Source of the DNA: Nitrospira sp. CR1.2
Lineage (GTDB): Bacteria > Nitrospirota > Nitrospiria > Nitrospirales > Nitrospiraceae
Reading direction: 5' to 3'
Assembly (NCBI GenBank): GCA_014055495.1
Contig: WIAG01000004.1
Coordinates: 1-64,000, forward strand
DNA length: 64,000 nt
Below are positions 1 through 7,970 of the stretch, piece after piece (position 1 is the stretch's first letter; each line of letters begins with the position of its first letter). The notes below the pieces were generated by a model. The model did not search any database and was not told the origin of the DNA. It saw only the letters and a program-made list of their open reading frames with translations. The position numbers and the translations under genes were made by a program.

Positions 1-2
1 GT

Positions 3-704
3 CGCCTGTTGAACCCGGTTGAAGAAGAACTCCGGCAAGACCTCCGCTTGGTCCCGACCGATCCACCGATCACCTCCCTGGAGCCGATCAGCCTCCAGGA
101 AACCATCGATATCGCCATGGAACGCCGGCCGGAAATTCTGCAAGCCGGAAAGAACGTAGAGACCAGCGAACTTAACGTGAAATTTGCCAAGAATCAGTTG
201 CTCCCCACGCTGTCGGTACAAGGCACGATGGGACTCTCGGGTCTGGGAGCCGACTACGGTGACTCGACGAGACGAAATTTCGGCGGCGACTTCTACAACT
301 ACGGCGCCGGTCTGGTCCTGAGTTATCCGATCGGCAACCGCTCCGCCTACAGCACGTACAACAAACGGCAGCTGGAGTCGCGGAATGCCCAGTCGTCGCT
401 TCAGAGCGTCCGCCAACAGGTGATCGTCGGCGTGCGGGAAGCCGTCCGCCGGGTGCACACCGACTTCAAGCGGATCGAAACGACCCGGTCGGCCCGCATC
501 ATGGCCGAGAAGCAGTTGCAGGCCGAACAGGAACGGTTGAAGGTCGGTCTCAGCACCACCCGCTTCGTGCTCGACTTTCAGCGCGACCTGGCCACCGCGC
601 AAGGCAATGAACTCCGGGCCACCGTCGACTACAACAAGTCGCTCTCGAACCTGGCGCGGAATAAAGCCACGACGCTTGATCGCTACAACTTGCGCCTCGA
701 ATAA
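3..704 (+). CDS. TolC family outer-membrane efflux protein, C-terminal part
   Basis: The frame is open from the left edge, so the true start lies outside the window; about 233 residues remain. The segment SLQETIDIAMERRPEIL is typical of the start of the second OEP repeat of TolC-family ducts. It is followed by a beta-strand-rich stretch and then by long heptad-like helices (roughly residues 125-225) that would form the periplasmic barrel. TolC ducts trimerise in the outer membrane and take substrate from RND or ABC pumps, which should be encoded upstream. The next gene begins 7 nt after the stop, so the two may be cotranscribed. Confidence 0.85.
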   Translation, partial: RLLNPVEEELRQDLRLVPTDPPITSLEPISLQETIDIAMERRPEILQAGKNVETSELNVKFAKNQLLPTLSVQGTMGLSGLGADYGDSTRRNFGGDFYNYGAGLVLSYPIGNRSAYSTYNKRQLESRNAQSSLQSVRQQVIVGVREAVRRVHTDFKRIETTRSARIMAEKQLQAEQERLKVGLSTTRFVLDFQRDLATAQGNELRATVDYNKSLSNLARNKATTLDRYNLRLE

Positions 705-711
705 CCAGTCG

Positions 712-1395
712 ATGGCCGTGTCTGGGTCGGTGTCCACGAGCCATGCCACTCACACCGAAGAACGGGGGACAGCTCTCGCGCTGCTCCCCCTCGTCGCTAC
801 ACTCCTGTATTACGTCTCCCCTCTCGAACTCCGGCAACAGTCCCTCTATCAGTTTCTTCCGCAAGCTTTCGCCTATGCCGCGTTGCTGACGTGGAGCCGT
901 CTCAACACCGCACCAGCTCAACGACTCGGCTTAGCGAGCCCACCCATTGCGCAAGGACTCCGCTGGGGGACGGCTACCGGACTGGCGCTCGGCATGGTGA
1001 ATCTCCTGGTGATCCTCTATCTCGTTCCGCTGCTTGGAGGCGACTATCGATTCCTCGCCGACACGCCCCACGCCAAAATTCCCCTCTTCCTCATGCTGCC
1101 CTGGTTCATTCTGTTCATCGCGACTATGGTCGAGTTGAACTTTCGCGGCTTCCTGCTGGGCCGGTTGCGGGCCCTCGGGCTGCCTCCTCCCCTTGCCGTC
1201 CCGATCAGCGCGGTCCTGTTTGCCTTCGATCCCTTTCTGGTGGCAACCTTTCGTCACCTGCACTGGATCGCCATCTGGGACGGCCTTGTGTGGGGTCTCC
1301 TGTACTGCAGACAACACAACCTCTATACGCCTATCGTCGCCCATACCGTGGAGGTCATCCTGCTGTATGTCGCGATGCGAACCGTACTAGGATAA
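712..1395 (+). CDS. CPBP-family intramembrane protein (Abi/CAAX protease-like)
   Basis: The protein has 227 residues and about six hydrophobic segments. The core VELNFRGFLLGRL matches CPBP motif 1, EExxxR, but the first Glu is replaced by Val, so only the second Glu and the Arg remain. A following FAFDPF...H segment and a late AHTVEV segment correspond to motifs 2 and 3. CPBP proteins are membrane metalloproteases or inactive relatives, with roles in protein processing or bacteriocin immunity. The missing Glu could mean reduced activity. The ATG at 712 was chosen because the longer version overlaps the TolC gene and lacks hydrophobic character. Confidence 0.65.
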   Translation: MAVSGSVSTSHATHTEERGTALALLPLVATLLYYVSPLELRQQSLYQFLPQAFAYAALLTWSRLNTAPAQRLGLASPPIAQGLRWGTATGLALGMVNLLVILYLVPLLGGDYRFLADTPHAKIPLFLMLPWFILFIATMVELNFRGFLLGRLRALGLPPPLAVPISAVLFAFDPFLVATFRHLHWIAIWDGLVWGLLYCRQHNLYTPIVAHTVEVILLYVAMRTVLG

Positions 1396-1468
1396 CGACG
1401 GTTCCACCAGGCGGGACGTACCGTTCGCGACGAAACCAACCCAGCCATGAAGAGCAGCAGGTGACGAC

Positions 1469-2488
1469 GTGAATCCCTCCTTCTCCGGCATCCTCGTGAA
1501 CGACGTCTTCGGCGACCCCGGCCTGTTCGTCGAAGTGCGGTGGGCGAAGCGCGCCTTATTATTCGACCTGGGCCACAACGATGCGCTTGGCCCGAGGCGC
1601 CTCCTGCGTGCGAACGACATTTTTATCTCCCACACGCATATGGACCATTTTATCGGATTCGACGCCCTACTACGCGTCGCCCTCGGGCGCGGCACAACCC
1701 TTCGCCTGTATGGCCCACCGGGCCTGATCGACAATGTCGAAGGAAAGCTGCATGGCTACACCTGGAACCTCGTGGACAGCTACCCGCTCGCGATCACCGT
1801 GCAAGAATTCCACACCGACGGCATCCACACGACAACCTTTCATGCGGCCGATGGCTTTCAACGCCGCGATGCACCACGTTCAACCACCGGCGACCACACT
1901 GTGGAGGAGTCCTTTACCGTGCTCCGTGACCCCATGTTCACCGTGCGCGCAACGGCACTCAACCACCGCATCCCCTCATTCGCCTATGCCTTGCAGGAAC
2001 AGTTTCATGTGAACGTCAACAAGGAGCGATTGCATGAAGCAGGACTCCCGGTGGGCTATTGGCTGAAAGACGTGAAACAGTATCTCTGGCAAGGCAAGCC
2101 GGATGATTTTCGATTCGTGGCCACGCTCTACCATAAACACCGGAAAGACCAGCGCGAATTTCTCCTGGGTGAGGTTCGTGAGCGATTCATCACCATCACT
2201 CGAGGCCAGAAAATCGCCTATGTCGTGGATGCCCGCTACGACGAGGACAACGAACGCAAAATCGTGGAGCTTGCGCGAGGCGCCGACATCTTTTACTGTG
2301 AGGCCCCGTATCTGCACCGGGATGCGGACAAGGCGCGGGACCGGTACCACCTCACCGCCACACAGGCGGGCCTGATGGCGAAACACGCCGGCGCGCGCGA
2401 GTTGGTCGTATTCCACTTTTCGCCGCGCTATACGGGACTGGGCCATGAGATTGAAGCAGAGGCGCGGGAGGCCTTTCGCGGGACGTGA
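1469..2488 (+). CDS. MBL-fold metallo-hydrolase, RNase Z-like
   Basis: A 339-residue metallo-beta-lactamase-fold protein. SHTHMDH at residues 54-60 is the zinc-binding HxHxDH motif in the context seen in RNase Z enzymes. A late FHFSPRYTG segment provides the last zinc histidine. A central insertion of about 60 residues recalls the flexible arm of RNase Z. RNase Z removes tRNA 3' trailers, but several relatives act on other phosphodiesters, so tRNA processing is an inference. The start is a GTG preceded by a purine-rich AGCAGCAGG stretch. The DUF3147 gene follows 12 nt after the stop. Confidence 0.75.
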   Translation: MNPSFSGILVNDVFGDPGLFVEVRWAKRALLFDLGHNDALGPRRLLRANDIFISHTHMDHFIGFDALLRVALGRGTTLRLYGPPGLIDNVEGKLHGYTWNLVDSYPLAITVQEFHTDGIHTTTFHAADGFQRRDAPRSTTGDHTVEESFTVLRDPMFTVRATALNHRIPSFAYALQEQFHVNVNKERLHEAGLPVGYWLKDVKQYLWQGKPDDFRFVATLYHKHRKDQREFLLGEVRERFITITRGQKIAYVVDARYDEDNERKIVELARGADIFYCEAPYLHRDADKARDRYHLTATQAGLMAKHAGARELVVFHFSPRYTGLGHEIEAEAREAFRGT

Positions 2489-2500
2489 TGGAGGTTGTGG

Positions 2501-2839
2501 ATGGGTGAGTGGGCCAAGTACGGGCTATACTTCCTCTTAGGCGGCACAATCGTGAGTATCTCAACCTATCTCGGCTCGCAAGGCCGATCGTTTCTCGCCG
2601 CCTTCGCCAGTACCTTCCCCGCGATGACCGGTGCGACGTTTATCCTGATCTATCTCAACGGCGGCAATGAGCATCTCGTCACCTATGCCAAGAATCTGCT
2701 CTGGTTCGTGCCCCCCTGGCTGGTCTATGTGGGCTGCATGATCTACGGCGTGGAACGCATCGGGTTCTGGTTCTCCATGGCAGGCGCCCTCGTCCTCTAC
2801 ATGGCCTGCGTCGCGCTCGTGAAATTCCTGGCGCGGTAG
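2501..2839 (+). CDS. DUF3147 (GlpM-like) small membrane protein
   Basis: This 112-residue protein has four hydrophobic segments and resembles the DUF3147/GlpM family of inner-membrane proteins, with an early Gly-rich helix (LLGGTIVSISTYLGSQG) followed by FASTFPAM. Family members have no firm biochemical role; GlpM was linked to alginate production in Pseudomonas. The ATG at 2501 has GGAGG six bases upstream; an alternative TTG at 2495 is less likely. It closely follows the MBL hydrolase gene. Confidence 0.65.
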   Translation: MGEWAKYGLYFLLGGTIVSISTYLGSQGRSFLAAFASTFPAMTGATFILIYLNGGNEHLVTYAKNLLWFVPPWLVYVGCMIYGVERIGFWFSMAGALVLYMACVALVKFLAR

Positions 2840-2843
2840 GACA

Positions 2844-2993
2844 ATGACCAGTTCGGCCGGCAAGTCCGAGAGGACAGTCGCGAAGAAGCCCCCTCGATCT
2901 CGCCGTAACAGCGATTCAGCCTCTCCTCTTTCCGCCGACGCAGAATCTGGCATGAATCGGACTCGGCTCACCTCAAAAGCGAGACCCTGTTAG
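2844..2993 (+). CDS. possible small basic protein
   Basis: A 49-residue open frame starts 5 nt after the DUF3147 stop and encodes an Arg/Lys/Ser-rich, probably disordered peptide. No family is recognised and no good ribosome-binding site is visible. It may be translationally coupled to the gene before it, or may be chance. Confidence 0.2.
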   Translation: MTSSAGKSERTVAKKPPRSRRNSDSASPLSADAESGMNRTRLTSKARPC

Positions 2994-3403
2994 TCCTTTG
3001 CCAAAGAGTCGAAGTGGATGCGGCAGTCCATCTTCAATCATGTGAGAGCATGATCAGTGCTGGACGTACCACATCGATCAATTGTACCTATCGCGAGGAG
3101 AAGGTACGCCGCTCTGCACGTCGTGTAGGACGATCACCGGACGAATACGCATTCACACACGGTGTGTCGGTCAGAACAGTCACCGGGAGCCTGTATCCAT
3201 TCTGAGGCCGCCGTATCGCATCGGATACGAACGCTCCGTGCTGGATGGTCGATCATCTCGCGCAAATCCGACAATCCGCCTGCCAGATGCGTCGCCTACG
3301 TATGGCATGGTTATTGATGAATCATCCTCCCATCCAACCATGGCGTCGCGCTCGGGATGGCGCGGAGCCTTCCTAGCCGAAGCCACACACAAGGAGGTAG
3401 GTC
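2994..3403. other. intergenic region, no gene seen
   Basis: About 410 bases between the DUF3147 operon and the polyphenol oxidase gene. Short open frames here lack ribosome-binding sites and coding character. The only clear signal is the strong AAGGAGG just before the downstream gene. The promoter of the oxidase pair should lie here, but no convincing box pair was identified. Confidence 0.5.
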
Positions 3404-4840
3404 ATGTCGAATCTGGACGACCGCATGCGGGCGATCATGCCGTCGCGGAGATCATTTCTTCATCGGATTGGACTGAGTGTCGGGGCGCTCGGCGCGGGCC
3501 TGTTCGGTGGCCTGACGTTGCCGGAGTCTGTTCTGGCCGTGTGCGAACCCCCGGGCAATCCCGGCACAGCAAAACCGTGGCGCAAGGATTGTCGCATGAT
3601 CCTCCCGCGCCGTCCGGCCAGCACATTGAGCGCATCGGAGATCACGCAACTCAAAGATGCCTACAAGGCCATGCGCGCACTCGATACCAGCGCCCCCAAC
3701 GACCCGCGCGGATTCCTCCGGCAGGCCAACGTCCATTGTTGGTATTGCGGCGAGGGCACGCAGGTCCATTTCACCTGGCAATTCTTTGTCTGGCATCGCG
3801 CGTATTTGTACTTCCACGAGCGCATTCTCGGAAAGCTGATCGGCGACATGAATTTCCGCCTGCCCTACTGGGACTGGGACACCCCTAGTCACCGCAAGCT
3901 TCCCGGCGCCTATACCGATCCGAACGACAACAGCAACCCGCTATGGAACGGTAGCCGCGTCATGGATCCGACAGACGAAATCCCGGAGGAGGATGTCGGG
4001 GAAGATGTCATGGAGGCCGCTCTCACGGCGGACACCTTCACGGAGTTCGGCGGGACGGCAAGCGGCAGCGGCATCCCTGAGGGAACACCCCATGGCGCGG
4101 TCCACGTCGATGTCGGCGGCGACATGGGCTTTTTCGATTCGGCCGGCAAGGATCCCGTCTTCTACGCGCACCATGCCAACGTGGACAAGATGTGGTCGGA
4201 CTGGAACAAGGCCTCGTCCATCCACACGAACCCGACGGCAACGGCCTTCTTGAACCTGACATGGAATTTCTACGACGAAAACAAAGTGTGGCGGTCGATC
4301 AAGGCGTCACAGGTCCTGACCCACGACACCCAATTGCGTTATACCTATGGGCCGTCGAAGTTCTTGGAGCAGCTCCCCTGCCTCCTCGATTGGTTCCCCA
4401 TCAAGACCGACTGGCGGATCAGCCAGACCCTGAAGTTTGCCGGACAGACGCGTGCTAAGATGATGAAAGTCGTCGAACAGGGAGGCCGCGCGAGACTCCA
4501 CTTGAACGAGCTCGCCGTTCCCACGGATAAGAGCGCGGTGTATCGACTCTATGCGACTCCCGAAGCGGCGAAAGCCGATGAAGGACCAGGCAGCAAGGGC
4601 TATCTCGGGACCGTGCCGGTGGTGTTGAACGATCGGGAGCGTCGGCATCTGTCGAAGAACGCACGAAACATCGCCGTCAGGCTCTCCACCGCCAAACTCG
4701 AAGCCCTGAGCGGGACCGTCGGTCCCGTGCGCCTGGCCCTGGTCGAGCGCGGAGTCAAACCTGAGGCCAGAAAAGTCATCCCGGTACGGGCGAAGGACGT
4801 CTCGCTGTCCCTTGCAGAGGTGGAACGCGAGGAACGGTAA
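3404..4840 (+). CDS. Tat-exported tyrosinase / polyphenol oxidase, plant-like architecture
   Basis: A 478-residue type-3 copper oxidase. SRRSFL at residues 14-19 followed by a hydrophobic stretch is a Tat signal, which suits a folded copper enzyme. CopperA ligands are H111, H122 and H131; the cysteine in VHCWYCG is placed like the Cys that forms a thioether with the second His in plant catechol oxidases. CopperB ligands are H230, H234 and H257 (HGAVH and FYAHHANVDKMW). The following WNFYDEN and LRYTYGP segments match the PPO1_DWL domain, and the last 130 residues resemble the PPO1_KFDV domain. Members hydroxylate or oxidise phenols to quinones. A perfect AAGGAGG precedes the ATG. The next gene follows after 2 nt. 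Confidence 0.93.
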   Translation: MSNLDDRMRAIMPSRRSFLHRIGLSVGALGAGLFGGLTLPESVLAVCEPPGNPGTAKPWRKDCRMILPRRPASTLSASEITQLKDAYKAMRALDTSAPNDPRGFLRQANVHCWYCGEGTQVHFTWQFFVWHRAYLYFHERILGKLIGDMNFRLPYWDWDTPSHRKLPGAYTDPNDNSNPLWNGSRVMDPTDEIPEEDVGEDVMEAALTADTFTEFGGTASGSGIPEGTPHGAVHVDVGGDMGFFDSAGKDPVFYAHHANVDKMWSDWNKASSIHTNPTATAFLNLTWNFYDENKVWRSIKASQVLTHDTQLRYTYGPSKFLEQLPCLLDWFPIKTDWRISQTLKFAGQTRAKMMKVVEQGGRARLHLNELAVPTDKSAVYRLYATPEAAKADEGPGSKGYLGTVPVVLNDRERRHLSKNARNIAVRLSTAKLEALSGTVGPVRLALVERGVKPEARKVIPVRAKDVSLSLAEVEREER

Positions 4841-4842
4841 CC

Positions 4843-5283
4843 ATGGGACGCATCTCCTGGCTCACGAGCGTCATGATCCTGGCCGCACTGACGGTTCATG
4901 CGGAGGAAGGACCGCACCGGTTTTCCGTCGACTTACCGACCGGGTGGCAACAGGCCTCGCACGTCCGATTGGTGTTGGAGGGCATGACGGTCGCCGGGGG
5001 ACTACCGTTCAAGCTGCAGGCAGCTGCCATCATCGAAGGGGCAGAGCCGGTCATATTGGGCTCGGCGGGCATCGTGGGAGACCGATCGGTGGGATCGGCC
5101 CCGCGACGCCTGCCGACCCTGCTGATCGATGTGACGCGCCCCCTCGGCTCGTTGGCCGACCGCCTGGGTACACAAACGGCCATGACCATCCGCCTCGACC
5201 CCGTCGATGGTCGCAACGCCCCGTTAAAGGAACTCGACTGGTCGGTGCAGTCAGTCCGGCTGGAAAGAGGCGGGCGCAACTAG
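4843..5283 (+). CDS. exported protein paired with the polyphenol oxidase
   Basis: A 146-residue protein with an N-terminal signal peptide ending near VHAEEG. The rest is predicted beta-rich and somewhat resembles the C-terminal KFDV domain of plant-type polyphenol oxidases (VRLVLEGM, PFKLQAAA and LDWSVQSVRLE segments), but the match is weak. The gene starts 2 nt after the oxidase stop, so the two are almost certainly cotranscribed. A role in maturation, copper loading or shielding of the oxidase is inferred from position only. No copper-binding cluster of His or Cys is visible. Confidence 0.6.
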   Translation: MGRISWLTSVMILAALTVHAEEGPHRFSVDLPTGWQQASHVRLVLEGMTVAGGLPFKLQAAAIIEGAEPVILGSAGIVGDRSVGSAPRRLPTLLIDVTRPLGSLADRLGTQTAMTIRLDPVDGRNAPLKELDWSVQSVRLERGGRN

Positions 5284-5636
5284 CAGAACTACCGCCACGA
5301 CAGGCTCGGGGAGGAAGATCGTCCGCCCGGCATGATCCCACCGCTTGCGTGAGAAAATCATTTCTGGCACCAATTTCTCCCTGGAATCTGTGCTTCGCCC
5401 GGCTCTCGCCGGGGCAAAGGGGGAGATAGGTTTTTCGACACCATTTCTATGCTCCTGGCTCTTCGATCAACGATCGTAGGCAGAAACCGCAACACCACTC
5501 ATCCGGAGGCCTTGTGACACGTATCACGGAGGAAATCATCGGCCTGTCGTGGGCGCTCCGCGTGAGCGATTGATTACTCCGCACTCGGGAACGGCACAAG
5601 CTGGATCTCATTGGCTGCTGCATCCTTCACCCGAGC
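5284..5636. other. intergenic region, no gene seen
   Basis: About 350 bases between two convergent genes. No reading frame with a ribosome-binding site, no clear terminator with a T-run and no repeat was recognised. Confidence 0.45.
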
Positions 5637-6020
5637 TCACCGGCGTGATGGACGCCGCGAAGCGACAGCAAGACCATCACGTGGAGCGATTTGTTGGGCA
5701 CGTTCACGTTCAAGCATCTCGATTTGTCGTAACACCGCCAGAAACTTTTCGCCAAGTTCCGTGAATCCATACTCGACATGCGGCGGGATTTCCGGGAACT
5801 CCGTTTTTTCGAGCACGCCATGCCTGACAAGCTTTCTCAAGCGTTCGTTGAGCACCTTGGTAGAAAGGCCGGAAATGGCCCGTTCGATCTGCCCCGGGCG
5901 GTGAGTGCCTGCATGAATAGCACGCAGGATGCTCCAGGACCACTTGCAGCCCAACACGTCCTCCAACAGCCTGGTGATGCGCGTTGGCTGGACAGGAACC
6001 GTTTTGTCAGTGGGAACCAT
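5637..6020 (-). CDS. HxlR-family winged-helix regulator
   Basis: A 127-residue transcription factor with the HxlR signature: LEDVLGCKWSWSILRAI, then a winged-helix region (LSTKVLNERLRKLVRHGVLEK) and a wing ending in VEYGFTELGEKFL. Many HxlR proteins sense electrophiles or oxidants through cysteine; here C25 sits in the GCKW motif. Translation starts at an ATG preceded by AAGGAGG; longer versions lack such a site. It is divergent from a glutaredoxin-like gene with 86 bp between them, so that gene is the probable target. A TTGTGC/TATTAA pair with 17-bp spacing in that gap may be its own promoter. Confidence 0.88.
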   Translation of the reverse strand: MVPTDKTVPVQPTRITRLLEDVLGCKWSWSILRAIHAGTHRPGQIERAISGLSTKVLNERLRKLVRHGVLEKTEFPEIPPHVEYGFTELGEKFLAVLRQIEMLERERAQQIAPRDGLAVASRRPSRR

Positions 6021-6106
6021 TTTGTGCCTCCTTTGCAGGCAGTTCACGATGTGATTAATAGTGTGCGTGGCACTCGGGCACAACCACAACCGAAAGGAGT
6101 TGCACC

Positions 6107-6343
6107 ATGGCGAAGAAAGCAGTTTTTTACCACGCAGGTTGCTCTGTGTGCGTTGAGGCGGAGCAGAACGTGGCGGAAGCACTGGACCGCTCGCGTTACA
6201 ACCTTGAAATCGTGCATTTGGGACAGCACAAGGAGCGCCTCAAGGAAGCTGAAGCTGCCGGGGTGAAGTCCGTGCCGGCACTCGTGCTTGATGGGCTACC
6301 GTTTCATATCAACTTCGGGGCTGGCCTCGATGCGCTGAAGTAG
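6107..6343 (+). CDS. glutaredoxin/thioredoxin-like protein
   Basis: This 78-residue protein has a thioredoxin-fold pattern: beta strand, GCSVC redox motif (C12, C15), helix, second strand (LEIVHLG) and the cis-proline loop VKSVPALVLDG. It is short, like mini-glutaredoxins, and has no signal peptide, so it is cytoplasmic. It is divergently transcribed from an HxlR-type regulator, which suggests redox or electrophile control. AAAGGAG precedes the ATG. Confidence 0.82.
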   Translation: MAKKAVFYHAGCSVCVEAEQNVAEALDRSRYNLEIVHLGQHKERLKEAEAAGVKSVPALVLDGLPFHINFGAGLDALK

Positions 6344-6354
6344 GGGCAAGCTCA

Positions 6355-6391
6355 CAACGGCTCCCTGCGTCACGAATGCAGGGTGCCGTTG
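6355..6391. terminator. strong hairpin after the glutaredoxin-like gene
   Basis: CAACGGC-T-CCCTGC and GCAGGG-T-GCCGTTG form a 13-bp stem with one T-T mismatch and a 9-nt loop. It lies 12 bp after the stop. There is no long T-run, so intrinsic termination is likely but not certain. Confidence 0.55.
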
Positions 6392-6398
6392 TTCTTCA

Positions 6399-6476
6399 GC
6401 GCCCAAGCTCAGCCGCGGGATTGCCGAAGCGAAGCGGAGCAAGACCGCCGGCTGAAGCGCCTTGTTCCCCCCTAAC
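6399..6476 (-). other. attC-like integron recombination site (degenerate)
   Basis: GCTCAGCCG (6407-6415) pairs with CGGCTGAAGC (6449-6458), leaving one extra base in one arm, as in the L boxes of attC sites with their extrahelical base. Outside these are GCGCCCAA and GCGCCTTG spacers typical of environmental attC sites. The outer R boxes are degenerate (CCCCTAAC on one side, no clear GTTAG partner on the other). It lies directly after the stop of the minus-strand gene beside it, in the position expected for a cassette. Confidence 0.45.
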
Positions 6477-6482
6477 GGCGCT

Positions 6483-7151
6483 CTACTTGGCAAGATAGCT
6501 GGCATTGCCCCGCACCCATGCGAAATGAAGCGAGATGCCAAAACGAGAACCCACCGCGACCATGCTGTTTTCATTGGCGCTGCCGCCCATCAGTGACACG
6601 AACGCCGCATAGTCCTGGAACCACTCGCTGGACTGGCTGAATGAGTGAACGAGCATGACCGCGTGCGCCGCATTGAAGCGTTGAGCCTCGATGATGGCTG
6701 ATGCCGTGCGGTGTAGAAGCTGATAGCGCGTTGCGTCTGACACCGATGACAAACCCAGCAAAGAGAGCAGATGCGCAAGGCGCTCGGCTTTGCCGGGGCT
6801 GGGCTCAGCCTGCCACTCTTGAACGGTAGGGCCGAATGGCTCCGACACCTTGCCTTCCACCGCGATGGAGATGAGCTGGCCTTTGCAGCGGGCAAGAACC
6901 CAGATGTCGTTTTGAGATGAGCGCGAACCGCCGGGCAATGGCACCTTGTGCTCCGGGAGGGCAAGCAGAAGCTCTACGGAAGGGAATTGCGAGGCCAGAA
7001 TAGAACCAACCTCAGTGGGGAAACCAGCGGCCTCTTGCCACGAGTAAGCAAGGGTGCGTGCAGAGAAGCCTTGGCGCCAGTGCTTAACAGGCTCAGCGAG
7101 GAACTGTACCCATTGCTCGGCGCTTGAAGTTGGAACGTAGATTCTGCTCAC
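6483..7151 (-). CDS. cassette-like gene, possible PD-(D/E)xK nuclease fold
   Basis: A 222-residue cytoplasmic protein that may belong to an uncharacterised family such as DUF6946. NDIWVLA followed by ISIAVEGKV gives D82...E99-G-K101, the arrangement of a PD-(D/E)xK nuclease core, with EPFGPTV after it. A helical C-terminal half follows. No helper domain is visible. The gene starts at GTG with AGGAGA upstream. It is isolated, opposite in strand to its left neighbour, and followed by an attC-like site, so it resembles a captured gene cassette. Nuclease activity is inferred from the motif alone. Confidence 0.6.
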   Translation of the reverse strand: MSRIYVPTSSAEQWVQFLAEPVKHWRQGFSARTLAYSWQEAAGFPTEVGSILASQFPSVELLLALPEHKVPLPGGSRSSQNDIWVLARCKGQLISIAVEGKVSEPFGPTVQEWQAEPSPGKAERLAHLLSLLGLSSVSDATRYQLLHRTASAIIEAQRFNAAHAVMLVHSFSQSSEWFQDYAAFVSLMGGSANENSMVAVGSRFGISLHFAWVRGNASYLAK

Positions 7152-7698
7152 TGCACGGCTCTCCTGCCGTTCAAGGGCTACCTATTCAGTATGCTGACTG
7201 GCATCGTACGCAGTTCCGCGTGCCGACTCTCGCACAAGTCTTCCGTTGGCTCATAAGGTTTCCGGTTCAATCCTCCGCGCAGCCGTAGCGTACTATACGA
7301 ATCGGCATAATACCGTTAGAGTTGCGAAGGACTCAATCCTTTGACCGGCGCGGCTGGGCTCCGGACACCTTTGCCGCCTCGATTCAGAACGTGTGTGGAC
7401 ACCATGCTCGTTCGCACAACAGTGCGGCACGATAGTTCCTGCATCATTCGAATGCCGTATCTGTTTTCGAGCAGGTGCGTCGTGAACGCAATGAGAACAT
7501 CATTCCTGATCCCATCTCTTTACCTCGATACTTTCCACCGTCAGGACGTCATGACCTTCAGCTTCGGGCTTTGCCCGCCGATTCACCAGGCCCTTGCCTG
7601 AGCCGCAGAAGTCCATAGAGTCCGACGCACATCGGTGCCTTGCTTACCATATCGAATCAAGCTTGCCCCGACGCGGGGGATTCTTGAATAATGGCCGA
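7152..7698. other. intergenic region, possible gene debris
   Basis: About 550 bases without a convincing gene. Short frames on the plus strand have poor coding character. On the minus strand around 7500-7600 a 28-codon frame reads EGHDVLTVES, which weakly recalls DUF5615 PIN-like toxins, and then hits a stop. This could be decayed toxin DNA, but the evidence is thin. Confidence 0.3.
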
Positions 7699-7950
7699 AT
7701 GAAATCAAGACAGGACGGACCGGCACATGCACGCAGGCGCACCGTCTTAATCCGTTCCGTCATGTTGCTCCTGCTGCTGGGCTCAGTAAGTGGCTGCTCC
7801 CTCCTGTTTCAGCCGATGCGAACGCCGATCGGACATTCCTCGGATGAGAACGGCCGGCATTGCTCGACCTATCAGACGAGGTCCGAGGGTGCGTACGAGA
7901 CGAGGTGCGACTACGGCAGCCAGGATCAAGGGCCCAGATACAGGCCATAG
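7699..7950 (+). CDS. small lipoprotein of unknown function
   Basis: An 83-residue protein. A basic N-terminus (KSRQDG...RRR) and a leucine-rich stretch end in LGSVSGC, a good lipobox, so mature protein should be lipidated at that Cys. The mature part is short, polar and Cys-containing (HCSTYQ, RCDYGS). No family is recognised. The ATG at 7699 places the signal peptide correctly, whereas an upstream start would not. Confidence 0.5.
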   Translation: MKSRQDGPAHARRRTVLIRSVMLLLLLGSVSGCSLLFQPMRTPIGHSSDENGRHCSTYQTRSEGAYETRCDYGSQDQGPRYRP

Positions 7951-7970
7951 ATTTCCGCGTGGGCAGTGCC

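Noticed and set aside
3014..3205. A 63-codon frame upstream of the polyphenol oxidase
   Set aside because: No ribosome-binding site, no hydrophobic or domain pattern, and an overlapping frame of similar quality exists.
7255..7290. GGTTCAATCC, similar to a tRNA T-arm
   Set aside because: The stem does not pair properly and no acceptor, D or anticodon arm could be folded around it.
7480..7600. Minus-strand words like EGHDVLTVES recalling a DUF5615 PIN-like toxin
   Set aside because: Only about ten residues match before a stop, the catalytic Asp residues are not visible and no antitoxin is nearby.
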